NCBI GenBank assembly: GCA_913031145.1
Contig: CAJWCO010000005.1
Span: 1-64,000 of the forward strand
Reading direction: 5' to 3'
Origin: an uncultured Cellvibrionales bacterium
Lineage (GTDB): Bacteria; Pseudomonadota; Gammaproteobacteria; Pseudomonadales; Porticoccaceae
DNA length: 64,000 bases
In this document: positions 19,501 to 29,252 of the stretch, one piece after another
Position numbering within the stretch: the stretch's first letter is position 1
How the letters are laid out: each line of letters starts with the position of its first letter
Translations under genes and position numbers: made by a program
Notes under the pieces: generated by a model
Databases searched by the model: none
Seen by the model: the letters and a program-made list of their open reading frames with translations, nothing else
Told to the model about the DNA's origin: nothing

Positions 19501-20071
19501 GGAACGCAAATCTTACTTAGACCGACAAAACGACGAGCTGGAAGATGCGCTGTCGACATTGCAAGATGCAATTAAAAAAATTGATCGTGAAACGCGAGCT
19601 CGCTTTAAAGAGACATTCGATACCGTGAACCTTCATATGCAGACGTTGTTTCCAAAGTTGTTCGGGGGTGGGGAAGCCTATATGGAAATCACCGGGACCG
19701 ACCTTCTCGATACGGGCGTTACACTGATGGCGAGACCGCCAGGGAAGAAGAATAGCTCGATTCATGCACTCTCTGGTGGAGAGAAGGCAATGACAGCAAT
19801 CGCTATGATTTTTGCTATTTTCAAGCTCAATCCGGCGCCTTTTTGTATGCTTGACGAGGTGGATGCACCGCTTGACGATCTCAATGTTAGCCGATACGCG
19901 GCAGTCGTTCGTGAAATGTCTGCGCAGGTGCAATTTATTGTGATCACGCATAACAAAATTTCCATGGAAGCGGCGCATCAATTAATGGGCGTCACGATGC
20001 ATGAGGCGGGTGTTTCCAGAATCGTTTCAGTTGATGTTAACCAAGCGACAAAGTTAGCCGGATCCTCTTAG
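16568..20071 (+). CDS. smc: Chromosome partition protein SMC
   Basis: SMC is the ATPase of bacterial condensin; ScpA and ScpB, its partners, are encoded at 29937-31435. The ATG at 16568 gives 1167 residues and the standard start MRLKSIKLAGFKSF. Visible parts are an N-terminal Walker A (GPNGCGKSN), a Q-rich coiled-coil arm, a hinge near residues 490-640, a returning coiled coil, and the C-terminal head with the signature LSGGEKAMTAIAMIF and Walker B FCMLDEVDAPLDD. Length and order are normal for the family. Most Enterobacteria use MukB instead, so SMC with ScpAB argues against that group. Confidence 0.98.
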   Translation: MRLKSIKLAGFKSFVDPTHVHFPSNLCAVVGPNGCGKSNVIDAVRWVLGESSAKNLRGESMSDVIFNGSGTRKPVGQASIELIFDNSEGRVTGEFAAYTEIAVRRSVTRDGQSQYYLNGSGCRRRDITDIFLGTGLGPRSYAIIEQGTISRLIEAKPDELRIFIEEAAGISKYKERRRETESRMARAQDNLDRLKDIREELTRQLNRLERQAKSAQKYTEYKQLERRKGIELSALKWRNLDSLARQRQQLVKRSEVDYERLLAERNVCDTAIEKHRLESLELSDELERVQSQYYQISGDLARTEQEIEHARQRALERQEDIRITELNLAEANQHLSTDRDRAELWHGQYAALSPQLQQAEVLELQASDALELARAAFQACQQDVDAFNARSEKPRQQVEVQQSRIAYLESREASLTQRHDDLTTEAGSFQGGPERAEMLSIEDAIARLARDQKLSEGERHAHQQTITELRGSLSQNQLQSNQVREQRQALLGRQASLEALQQAALYDNEAQKWIAQQGWADYPRLAEAVDTDRGWEVAVESVLGNYLQAVMVSDIALHAEALQNLQRGEVVLFDTVLPELSERADQSRGKILSEFVRCDVARSLLASVYAVTSVAEALDLRPRLKPYESVITQDGVWFGLSWVRVQRDIDKSAGVLQRKYELQELGGNVQQLDQQLSELDGLQARYETALEQAELAARQSAERFGRQQTKYADLRSQLSAFEMQVEQFNARRQRAEAELAAVDTDRNKAVIELNTARKVLQEASDQVDMDTVDSDTLKQHREHLQNQQDACRKQLTERRDHRERLTIQVSSLETQRKANTEGILRLESQVQRLAARLTELATFEGDSQGQDQQQRLQSQLASQLVAQQQLSEAKSAVEATEHSRRTQEQTRTKVDAQLMEVNEELQREQLAGREYVALRGAIEEQIMAQEGELHTLLESLAEDADPVDWEEELQLVSNRIQRLGPINLAAIDEFSAESERKSYLDRQNDELEDALSTLQDAIKKIDRETRARFKETFDTVNLHMQTLFPKLFGGGEAYMEITGTDLLDTGVTLMARPPGKKNSSIHALSGGEKAMTAIAMIFAIFKLNPAPFCMLDEVDAPLDDLNVSRYAAVVREMSAQVQFIVITHNKISMEAAHQLMGVTMHEAGVSRIVSVDVNQATKLAGSS

Positions 20072-20154
20072 ATCAGATAGAAAAAAGATGTAGTTTTTTG
20101 TTGCGACAATTACAATACTCACGTTGAAAGAGATAGAAAAGGGCTTGCAAGGTC

Positions 20155-20967
20155 ATGGAATTTTTGGCATCCAACAAAGTATTGATCATCGTAGCCACGT
20201 TGGTATTAGTTGCTATTGTTCTTGACGGTATGCGACGTGCCAAACGCAACCGCTACGAAGATTTACAAATGTCCTCAAGCCACCTTGATAAAGCCTCCAA
20301 ACGCCGCTCGAGCATAGAGGAAGTGGAGGATGTTTTTAGTGATGATCCTGTATCCAGTGTTTCGCGTCGGGTGGGTAGGAACGACGCTAATAGCACTGAC
20401 GATATGGAAGACATTCTCCTTAGTTCACGCGATATCAGTGAGCGCTATGGAAGTAATAAAGGTCCTCAGCAACGTAGTATCAACTTTGAGGGTGAGAGTG
20501 GCTCGGGAGACACAGCCGAGTTCTCTGACGGCGATGGCGCTGAACCGCGGGTAATGATGGTCCACCTAATGGGAAACAAAGGTCATATGGTGCAGGGCTC
20601 CGACCTTTTGGAAGCGTTGATGGCGGCTGGACTTCGCTATGGGGCGATGGGGATTTTTCATTTTCATAGAGACGACAACGGCGGTGGTCCGGTCGTATTC
20701 AGTTTGGCAAATCTTCTTAATCCGGGGACTTTTGATCTCAATACAATGCCAGATATGACCACGCTCGGTGTGACTTTGTTTACTAATTTAGACGAGGCAG
20801 ATGACCCATGTGCGAGTTTTGAAGCTATGGTGTCAGCCGCAGATACAATGGCGGCGATGCTGCGGCTAAATGTAATGGATGAATCACGAAGTTCCATGAC
20901 ACCACAGACGTTTGATCATTATCGTCAGCGCGCCCGTGACTCGGTGCGTCACAAACGCGGCAGTTAA
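20155..20967 (+). CDS. zipA: Cell division protein ZipA
   Basis: ZipA anchors FtsZ to the inner membrane at the division site. The 270-residue protein has one N-terminal helix (residues 8-24, N-out), a charged linker with many S, D and E, and a C-terminal FtsZ-binding domain from about 135 (VMMVHLMGNKGHMVQGSDLLEAL through GIFHFHRDDNG and FSLANLLNPGTFD). The short linker and C-terminal domain match gammaproteobacterial ZipA. It sits between smc and ligA, as in Pseudomonas. Confidence 0.95.
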   Translation: MEFLASNKVLIIVATLVLVAIVLDGMRRAKRNRYEDLQMSSSHLDKASKRRSSIEEVEDVFSDDPVSSVSRRVGRNDANSTDDMEDILLSSRDISERYGSNKGPQQRSINFEGESGSGDTAEFSDGDGAEPRVMMVHLMGNKGHMVQGSDLLEALMAAGLRYGAMGIFHFHRDDNGGGPVVFSLANLLNPGTFDLNTMPDMTTLGVTLFTNLDEADDPCASFEAMVSAADTMAAMLRLNVMDESRSSMTPQTFDHYRQRARDSVRHKRGS

Positions 20968-20985
20968 GCTTTCTGGCGCTCCTAA

Positions 20986-23019
<2,034 letters not shown>

Positions 23020-23073
23020 TCACGCCGGTGAAGATCCACGTGACGTCGTCGTGCTGCTAGCGCGGTCACCTCT

Positions 23074-23274
23074 ATGAAGTCAACGTTTGTATGGTACAGC
23101 TCGATGCTTGCGAGCTGTTTCTTCCTCGCGATGTTAGTCAATCTTTACGATGTAACGCCGATGCAATTAGTTCGCACGTTAATAAGTGTATTACTGATGG
23201 TGACGGCAGTCTTGTTGATAACGGTTGTGCTGGCTTGGTTCATACGCCAATGGCGTAAGGGTTCCGACAAATGA
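23074..23274 (+). CDS. Small membrane protein of unknown function
   Basis: This 66-residue protein has two strongly hydrophobic segments (about residues 7-27 and 38-58) and a basic tail WRKGSDK. I do not recognise a family. It looks real because its stop overlaps the MFS transporter start (ATGA), and the two segments are plausible membrane helices. No good Shine-Dalgarno site precedes the ATG. A role as a partner of the transporter is a guess from the overlap. Confidence 0.6.
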   Translation: MKSTFVWYSSMLASCFFLAMLVNLYDVTPMQLVRTLISVLLMVTAVLLITVVLAWFIRQWRKGSDK

Positions 23275-24509
23275 CATCAGAGGTTTTTTCGTTCCGCTTT
23301 TATTTGGCAGCCATTGGCACGGGTAATCTTGCCGCCGGGTTGCAGACAGTGCTCTATCCTTGGTTGCTTGTGGGAATCTTAGACGCGTCCCCGAGTCAGT
23401 TAGGTTTCGCTCAAATGGCGCTGCTCATACCCAGTCTCTTGTTCATTCTGCCTGGCGGCGTTCTATCCGATCGGCTTCACCGTGGGACGTGGCTCGCGAT
23501 CCTCTACACCTTATATCTGGTTCCCCTTGCACTCTTGCTGGAGCTTGCGGCGCGCACGCAACTAAGTATTACGGCAGTGGTGTTATTTGGTCTCCTGTTT
23601 GGCACGTTGACGGCACTCATCCAACCTGCCCGCGACAGTCTCATGGTGTATACGGATTCTTTTGTTATGCATCAATCGCTCGCGCGAGTGCTAGTGATTA
23701 AATTTGTTGCCCAAGGGATTGGTTTCATGTTCGCTGGACTGCTCGGTTACATTGACTTTATCACGCTCCTAGTTGTTCAGATGACACTGTTTGTGATGAC
23801 GGCCCTGTTATTCCTGCGGAGTCATCCTCGGCTTGTATCGCTCAGTAGACCAACGCGACCCCCTCAAAATGCCTGGCGTGAGCTTAGAGAGGGGTTTGCA
23901 CTATTTCGCGACGATACCCGCTTGCTGCATCTTCTGTATCTCGTGTTTGCAACAGGTCTTCTGCCGTTTGGTCTTTTTCTTGTCGGGTTACCTCTTTTAG
24001 CACGTGAGATGGATGATGGCGGCCCGATGCTTTTAGCAACGATGCAAATCCTCTTTACGCTGGGTGTTGTGGCGGCCAATCTCGGTGTCATAAAAAAGGA
24101 AAAGACTTTTTCTCAGCCAGGTAAGTTGATGGTCATTAGTTTTTTTTGGCGAGGCAGCTTATTGGTTATCATTGCGTTCACACCCGATTTTTGGCTGCTT
24201 TTCCCTACACTCTTCTTATGGGGTTTTTCGTCTGGTTTATCGATGGTTCTGGGGCGGACAATCTTGCATAACCAAGTTGTGGCATCACACCGTGCCCGCG
24301 CAATATCGCTTTATCAGCTTTGCTTGCTGGGAGGTACGCCGATCGGAGCCTGGTTTTGTGGCGGGTTAATTGAGGGAATTGGCTTGACGTCTGCGTTTGC
24401 GTCTGTCGCTGTCGTTACGGCGGTGATTGCATTGGCTGTCGCGCTTGGCTCGCCGCTTTGGCATTTGCCCGCTAATCCAGATCTGATAGAGCCGATTAAA
24501 GAGGCATAA
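23271..24509 (+). CDS. MFS transporter
   Basis: This 412-residue protein belongs to the major facilitator superfamily, judging by about 12 hydrophobic segments and the loop motif GGVLSDRLHRGTW between helices 2 and 3. The closest pattern is the set of MFS proteins resembling enterobactin exporters and related drug/efflux carriers, but I cannot name the substrate. It overlaps the small membrane gene at its start and converges on the minus-strand SpoU gene, with 14 bases shared. Confidence 0.85.
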   Translation: MTSEVFSFRFYLAAIGTGNLAAGLQTVLYPWLLVGILDASPSQLGFAQMALLIPSLLFILPGGVLSDRLHRGTWLAILYTLYLVPLALLLELAARTQLSITAVVLFGLLFGTLTALIQPARDSLMVYTDSFVMHQSLARVLVIKFVAQGIGFMFAGLLGYIDFITLLVVQMTLFVMTALLFLRSHPRLVSLSRPTRPPQNAWRELREGFALFRDDTRLLHLLYLVFATGLLPFGLFLVGLPLLAREMDDGGPMLLATMQILFTLGVVAANLGVIKKEKTFSQPGKLMVISFFWRGSLLVIIAFTPDFWLLFPTLFLWGFSSGLSMVLGRTILHNQVVASHRARAISLYQLCLLGGTPIGAWFCGGLIEGIGLTSAFASVAVVTAVIALAVALGSPLWHLPANPDLIEPIKEA

Positions 24510-25293
24510 ATGAAACGAGAGCCGCGGCTACAGCCACATTTAAAGACTCAACACCGCGTTGCATGGTAATGCTCAAACGATGGTCTGCGAGTTGGTCGAC
24601 CTGCGCGCTTGTGCCCTGTGTCTCGTTACCGAGTACAAATATAGTGGCTTTGGTGGGGATAAATTCGGTAATTGACAGATCGGCGCGCGCATCTAAAACT
24701 GCGACCTGAAAGCCTTGCTGTTTAAATGTTGTGAGAGCGCTAGCAAGATCATCACAGCGCAGTATGTTGGCTTTAAAGATAGTGCCGGCACTGGCTTTGA
24801 TAACGAGTGGCGATATTTCGGCGCAGCCCCGTGCGGGTAGCAGTAAAGCATGGGCAGGACTCGCGGTTACGCTGCGAATGATCATGCCGAGGTTTTGTGG
24901 GTTGGTCACACCATCCAGCGCGATGAGTCGAGTCGAGGCTTGCGAGGACAGTTGCTTGACCGCCTCAGAATAATGTTGGTAGCCAGAACACTCTATGTCA
25001 CAAGCGACGCCTTGATCTTGCTTACTATTGCGTGAAATACGCGACAACTGCGAGCGCGTATGAAAACAGATTTCTATGTCTCGTTGCGTGGCGAGCTTGA
25101 CGAACTGCGCGATGACATCACTTTTGCGGTTGCTCTGGGCGAGGTGCAGGCGATATATCTTGCAGCTCGGATCACGCAGTACTTCGCCGCAAGGTTTGCG
25201 ACCATAAAGCGTAATTAAATTATCAAAAAATGCTTTTTTTGCCGTGTAGCGTTGACTGTTTTCGCGCTGATTAGCCAAGTTAGGAGGTTTCAT
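24496..25293 (-). CDS. SpoU-family RNA 2'-O-methyltransferase (TrmH-like)
   Basis: This 265-residue protein (from ATG 25293) has the SpoU/TrmH fold with an N-terminal substrate-binding part. The C-terminal SAM-binding knot shows motifs LIALDGVTNPQNLGMIIRSV, FVLGNETQGTSAQ and ITMQRGVESLNVAVAAAL, where the conserved Asn and Ser/Asn are present. It modifies a ribose in rRNA or tRNA; which one is unclear. A second family member, rlmB, is at 56727. The 285-base gap upstream contains strongly structured sequence (see 25315-25431). Confidence 0.88.
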   Translation of the reverse strand: MKPPNLANQRENSQRYTAKKAFFDNLITLYGRKPCGEVLRDPSCKIYRLHLAQSNRKSDVIAQFVKLATQRDIEICFHTRSQLSRISRNSKQDQGVACDIECSGYQHYSEAVKQLSSQASTRLIALDGVTNPQNLGMIIRSVTASPAHALLLPARGCAEISPLVIKASAGTIFKANILRCDDLASALTTFKQQGFQVAVLDARADLSITEFIPTKATIFVLGNETQGTSAQVDQLADHRLSITMQRGVESLNVAVAAALVSFMPL

Positions 25294-25314
25294 GGGCACG
25301 CATCACTGTGTTGT

Positions 25315-25431
25315 TTTGGGACGAGATTTACAGTGCTGACAGCCACTGGGAGGACATGCACTAGCAGGTGGCTAAGATTGCCGCGTGGTGCGTCCCAAAG
25401 TGCCGACTTTAACGCGGCGCTCGGACTGAGC
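25315..25431 (-). ncRNA. Highly structured leader or ncRNA upstream of the SpoU gene
   Basis: No gene lies between 25294 and 25579, an unusually long gap for this window. It can form several stems: TTTGGGACG (25315-25323) with CGTCCCAAA (25391-25399), nine base pairs; GCCGCGT (25380-25386) with ACGCGGC (25412-25418), enclosing AAAGT-GCCG-ACTTT (25397-25410); an interleaved AGTGC/GCACT and AGCCAC/GTGGCT pair (25332-25373); and GCTC-GAGC (25419-25431). The nine-base stem and the AAAGT hairpin compete for bases 25397-25399. On the minus strand it ends about 21 bases before the SpoU ATG, so a leader is likeliest. It matches no RNA family I know. Confidence 0.4.
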
Positions 25432-25579
25432 AGGGGGACCCGTGGCATTTGGTAGCAGATTTTTAGCACAGTTTATTTTCGCAACGACCAGACTCATACT
25501 CAGTAGATTTTTCAGGGTATCTGTACAGCGTTATTAGGCATCGTGGCATGGCGAGGCGACTTGTGCAATTCAAAGCGGG

Positions 25580-26326
25580 TTAGGCCAGTGCGCGCAGATA
25601 CGCTCGCACAGTTTTTGCGATACCCAATGTGAGCGAGTCCACCGTAAATGCATGGCCAATAGAGACTTCTAACAACGCTTCCAAAGTGGCGTAATAAGAA
25701 AGGTTTTCTAGATTCAAATCATGGCCTGCGTTGACGCCTAATCCTAGGTCGGTCGCAAGCTTGGCAGCCGCTAAATGCTGTTGGAAAATACCCGTGAGTT
25801 GGGGACTACCCCAGGCCGCGGCATAAGGGCCTGTATAGAGCTCTATCCGATCGGCGCCAAGGCTGGCCGCTAGGGCAATTTGTTGTGGATCGGGATCCAT
25901 AAATAAACTAACGCGAACACCCAGACGATGCAACTGACCAATAAACGGTTTAAGTCGTGCGCCGTCTTTGTGTAGATCAAAACCATGGTCAGACGTCAAT
26001 TGTGAGTCGGTATCGGGGACTAGTGTGCACTGGTCTGGTTTTGTCTCCCCCACAAGGGCGATTAATCCGGGGTATGAGCCGTGGCTTGAGGCAAAAGGGT
26101 TACCTTCTATGTTGAATTCGACGGTGTTTAGTGGCCTCACCAAGTCAGCTAATTCCAGAACATCGTGGGGGCGGATATGACGTTGATCGGGTCGCGGATG
26201 CACAGTCAAACCTTGCACACCTTCGTCGATACAGCGTTGAGCATGTTCGACAACGCTCGGATAATTACCTGGCCGAGAATTTCTGAGCAGCGCAATCTTA
26301 TTGAGATTAATGCTCAGCGCGGTCAT
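25580..26326 (-). CDS. pdxJ: Pyridoxine 5'-phosphate synthase PdxJ
   Basis: PdxJ condenses 3-amino-2-oxopropyl phosphate with deoxyxylulose 5-phosphate to give pyridoxine 5'-phosphate. I start it at the ATG at 26326 (248 residues, MTALSINLNKIALLRNSR), the usual start; 18 further upstream in-frame residues look unrelated. Typical elements are TVHPRPDQRHIR with the catalytic His, EFNIEGNP with a conserved Glu, VSLFMDP, and the end motif VNAGHDLNLEN followed by IGHAFTVDSL. It is preceded by the cyclophilin gene. Confidence 0.96.
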   Translation of the reverse strand: MTALSINLNKIALLRNSRPGNYPSVVEHAQRCIDEGVQGLTVHPRPDQRHIRPHDVLELADLVRPLNTVEFNIEGNPFASSHGSYPGLIALVGETKPDQCTLVPDTDSQLTSDHGFDLHKDGARLKPFIGQLHRLGVRVSLFMDPDPQQIALAASLGADRIELYTGPYAAAWGSPQLTGIFQQHLAAAKLATDLGLGVNAGHDLNLENLSYYATLEALLEVSIGHAFTVDSLTLGIAKTVRAYLRALA

Positions 26327-26395
26327 GGTATCGGCCGGGCACATACGCGCCGCCCTGCGCTCATCGCATGCCGAGCGCAACTGCCGCCAGCTAAT

Positions 26396-27058
26396 TCACA
26401 TAATGCGGATAGGTCGTTCAAAAGCAGGTGCTCTAAATGAATCGTCTGCGTTCTGTGGCGCCTCTCTTTGCAGTAGCCTAGCGCGCACTATCCTAATTGG
26501 CTTGATCGGCACATCGTCGTAGGACCCCTTTCGACCGGTTGCGACACTGGCGATATCATCCACAACGGACATACCTTCAACAACCTGTCCAAATACGGAG
26601 TATCCGGCACGACCTTCACGCGTATTTAAAAAGGCATTATCTCTGTGGTTGATAAAGAACTGCGCCTGCGCACTGTGTGGATCATTCGTTCGTGCCATTG
26701 CAATACTTCCACGGGTATTCTTAAGTCCATTGCCCGACTCATTGATAACCTTGGGCGAACCCGGCTCGCGCTTTGTCATATCAAAGGTGAAGCCGCCTGT
26801 TTGGATCATAAACCCGCTGATCACTCGATGAAATATGAGGCCATCATAATGAAAGTCTTCGACCAGTTTTATAAAGTTAGCGACACTCAGAGGAGCGCGT
26901 TCCGGGTACAGCTCGATAATAATGATGCCACGGTCAGTTTCCAGAGATACACGCGGGGTGTCGCTGGCAGCCGGTAACGCCGATAACATTAACAGGAGCA
27001 TAAACCCTGCCGCTAAAAAACGGGATGCGGTCTGATTAAAGAGTGTGAGCTGGTTCAT
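26396..27058 (-). CDS. Periplasmic peptidyl-prolyl cis-trans isomerase (cyclophilin, PpiA type)
   Basis: This cyclophilin speeds proline isomerisation during protein folding. From ATG 27058 it is 220 residues. An N-terminal segment (about residues 10-32, rich in A, L and M) is a likely signal peptide ending LSALPAAS, so it acts in the periplasm. The active-site motifs FHRVISGFMIQTGGF, the SIAMAR strand and AQFFIN are all present. Its start overlaps the stop of the SH3 gene (TAATG). The C-terminal about 20 residues (APAFERPIRIM) are an unrecognised extension. Confidence 0.9.
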   Translation of the reverse strand: MNQLTLFNQTASRFLAAGFMLLLMLSALPAASDTPRVSLETDRGIIIIELYPERAPLSVANFIKLVEDFHYDGLIFHRVISGFMIQTGGFTFDMTKREPGSPKVINESGNGLKNTRGSIAMARTNDPHSAQAQFFINHRDNAFLNTREGRAGYSVFGQVVEGMSVVDDIASVATGRKGSYDDVPIKPIRIVRARLLQREAPQNADDSFRAPAFERPIRIM

Positions 27059-27915
27059 TATTGCCAACCCGAGAGACGTTTTCGACCGCGTATTTTTGGT
27101 ATGAGCGCGGTCAATACGGCGCCCATAAAGACGGCGAACGCACCAAATATAAACGATCGGTGACGTTCATCTTGTTCCACCTGACTGAGGCGAGCTTTGA
27201 GCACATCATTTTCCTGTGTTAGTAAGAGCTTTTCTTCAACCAGAGATTGCACCTGTTTGTCGGCAACCAATGGATTAACATTTGTTTGTGGTTTGTTGGC
27301 TTGAATCGAAAGTTCGGAATTGTCGCTCTCTAGGGCGACGATTTTTGCGTTTAAGGTTGTAAGTTCGCTGCGCAGTTCGGCGGTTACAGCGCGTTCCTTG
27401 GCAAGCTTTTGCTGCAGAGCTTCACCGGACGCTTGTTCTTCTATTAGCAAGGCGCGGGCAATGGGTATATCTGAAATGAAGCGTTGTTCGATCCATCCCT
27501 CTTGGCCAAAATCAGTTCGAATACGCCCCCAATTTTCGTTAACTTCAAGCACCATTAAGGGCGTACCGCTTTTTAAACCGTTATGAATTACACGACCATC
27601 AATGTCTGGCAAACTCCTTACCGGCACATAATATTCGTCGCTAATGTATCCGCGCGGCCACTCTTGGACACTTGGCTGCAGTGTTTCTGTGGTTTCGCCC
27701 TGACCGCTTGTGTCCACTGTCGGCTCGAGTAAGGTCTGATCAGCGAGCGCTGCAGTGGGGTCTAGGTTCGTCTCTAATTCGTTCCGATCGAGATTGTCGC
27801 GCTCAAGAATAAGACGCTCTAAGCGTTCGGTGTCTGAGGTCTCATTTTGCTGAGCCAGCGCACTCATCCCGAAGATTAAACTCAGTATTGCTAAGCTCGT
27901 GTACTTTAATTTCAT
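27058..27915 (-). CDS. SH3-domain membrane protein (TIGR04211/YgiM type)
   Basis: The 285-residue protein has a signal peptide (MKLKYTSLAILSLIFGMSAL), a short Gln- and Asp-rich linker, a bacterial SH3 domain at about 90-150 (YISDEYYVPVRSLPD to GWIEQRFI), a coiled coil rich in E, L and Q (about 160-250), and a C-terminal helix (about 258-274) followed by a basic tail. This order is the mark of the YgiM/TIGR04211 group, thought to work at the cell envelope but of undefined function. It overlaps the cyclophilin gene by one base. Confidence 0.85.
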   Translation of the reverse strand: MKLKYTSLAILSLIFGMSALAQQNETSDTERLERLILERDNLDRNELETNLDPTAALADQTLLEPTVDTSGQGETTETLQPSVQEWPRGYISDEYYVPVRSLPDIDGRVIHNGLKSGTPLMVLEVNENWGRIRTDFGQEGWIEQRFISDIPIARALLIEEQASGEALQQKLAKERAVTAELRSELTTLNAKIVALESDNSELSIQANKPQTNVNPLVADKQVQSLVEEKLLLTQENDVLKARLSQVEQDERHRSFIFGAFAVFMGAVLTALIPKIRGRKRLSGWQ

Positions 27916-27989
27916 TCAATCAGATCCAAGTTATCTATCTTTAGCCTTAATCATGCGCCAAATTACAATCACTGACTCTTACTAGAAGT

Positions 27990-28289
27990 CTAGGGTAACA
28001 CGCGTTTGAAGGGTTTAACGTCGATACTTTGGTAAACGCCTGTTAATTTGTACGGATCTTGCGATGCCCATCGCTCTGCGTCTTCTAAAGAGTTAAATTC
28101 AGCGATGATAAGACTACCGGTAAAACCATGCTCACCCGGGTCCGTGTTGTCTATGGCTGGGTACGGACCTGCTAGCAATAATTTACCACGATCTCGAAGT
28201 GCTTGCAGTCGCAATAAATGTGCGGGACGCGAGGCAGTTCGCAGTGCGGCCGAGTTCGCCATGTCTCGACAATTTATCACGTACCACAT
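27990..28289 (-). CDS. yciI: YciI-like protein
   Basis: This 99-residue protein belongs to the YciI family, small dimeric ferredoxin-fold (alpha-beta barrel) proteins that may bind small molecules or act as enzymes; no clear reaction is known. Typical elements are MWYVINCRDMANSAALR, the HLLRLQALRDRGKLLLAGPYP segment with the conserved His and Gly-Pro, and GSLIIAEFNSLEDAERWA. It is separated from the upstream membrane protein by three bases, so the two are co-transcribed. Confidence 0.92.
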   Translation of the reverse strand: MWYVINCRDMANSAALRTASRPAHLLRLQALRDRGKLLLAGPYPAIDNTDPGEHGFTGSLIIAEFNSLEDAERWASQDPYKLTGVYQSIDVKPFKRVLP

Positions 28290-28292
28290 GGC

Positions 28293-29039
28293 TCATTGCG
28301 CCTCTTTGGTCTTTAGCAACTGCTCCATCGGGATCTCTGTTATTCGTATAATACCCCGTACCAAGTAATAGACATTACCCATCAGAATGCAGGTAATGGG
28401 TAACATGATGACGGGATAACTTAGAAAATTCATAGTACCCAGTTGTTCGTTAAACATGACGGTACCTGGATCGGCGGTTAAAATCGTGAGCGCCAATCCG
28501 TAATTGAGCAGGGACGACACTAAAAACCCAGCCGCTAAAATCCATGAGCCATTGGCTAGAAGCCGATCAAATTCTTGGGTTCGCCCATTGTTATCCAACG
28601 CAGCGGATATTTTATGGGTTTCGAACACCATATCATTGAGTACAAAAGTTCTGATGAGCGGTTTCGACGTTTTTAAAGAAGCCAGCGTTGCCACTCCAAA
28701 GAGTGCGGGTATCGATGCTTCTTTGATAGCGATGTAGCTAGCATTGAGCTCCATCAGACTGAAGCCCCCAGTTAATGTGACACTGAACACGCCAAGAACT
28801 GAAAACCAATTCAGCTTACCCCGAATGACGTAGTCTCTCATGCCATAGAGAATGGGAAATGCTAGGGCCACGACAATCGCAAGCTTAATACCGAGATAGT
28901 CGCTTCCACTCAGTTTGAAAAGAACAACGGAGGGGATCAACATATTGCTCAGAAGATTCAGCCCGAGACTCTCGGCCGGCGGATCAACTTTTGGGTCAGC
29001 ACTTCGTGGCGCTGCTGGTTGCTGGTCAGGCTGCTGCAT
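28293..29039 (-). CDS. Multi-pass membrane protein, VC0807-like
   Basis: The 248-residue protein has a proline-rich soluble head (about residues 1-22), then about six or seven hydrophobic segments. Stretches such as FPILYGMRDYVIRGKLNWFS and a basic loop resemble the VC0807 group, which is distantly like the septation protein YciB. In many gammaproteobacteria YciB lies next to yciI, and this protein takes that place, so I infer a related role in the cell envelope. The family call is from memory of pattern, not a search. Confidence 0.65.
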   Translation of the reverse strand: MQQPDQQPAAPRSADPKVDPPAESLGLNLLSNMLIPSVVLFKLSGSDYLGIKLAIVVALAFPILYGMRDYVIRGKLNWFSVLGVFSVTLTGGFSLMELNASYIAIKEASIPALFGVATLASLKTSKPLIRTFVLNDMVFETHKISAALDNNGRTQEFDRLLANGSWILAAGFLVSSLLNYGLALTILTADPGTVMFNEQLGTMNFLSYPVIMLPITCILMGNVYYLVRGIIRITEIPMEQLLKTKEAQ

Positions 29040-29107
29040 TGCTAGATCGAGGCTCGCTTGTAGAGTAAAAATATTATCGTGCCACTGTGTGGCTCAATGT
29101 AGATATC

Positions 29108-29113
29108 ATTATA
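29108..29113 (-). promoter_or_regulatory. Candidate -10 for the membrane-protein/yciI operon
   Basis: A perfect TATAAT on the minus strand (29113-29108) lies about 70 bases upstream of the membrane-protein ATG in the divergent gap with yciO. No convincing -35 is seen at 16-18 bases. Confidence 0.3.
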
Positions 29114-29252
29114 GTAGGTTCGAGCGTATTTAATAGCACCGTATAGAGGCCGAAAGAAATAAATTCGAGATTATTTTTATCTGTGTTTGGCGCGTTTTTA
29201 CCGGTGCTGCTGCTACGTATGCGATACTAGGAGAGTTCACTTTGAGGAAGGT

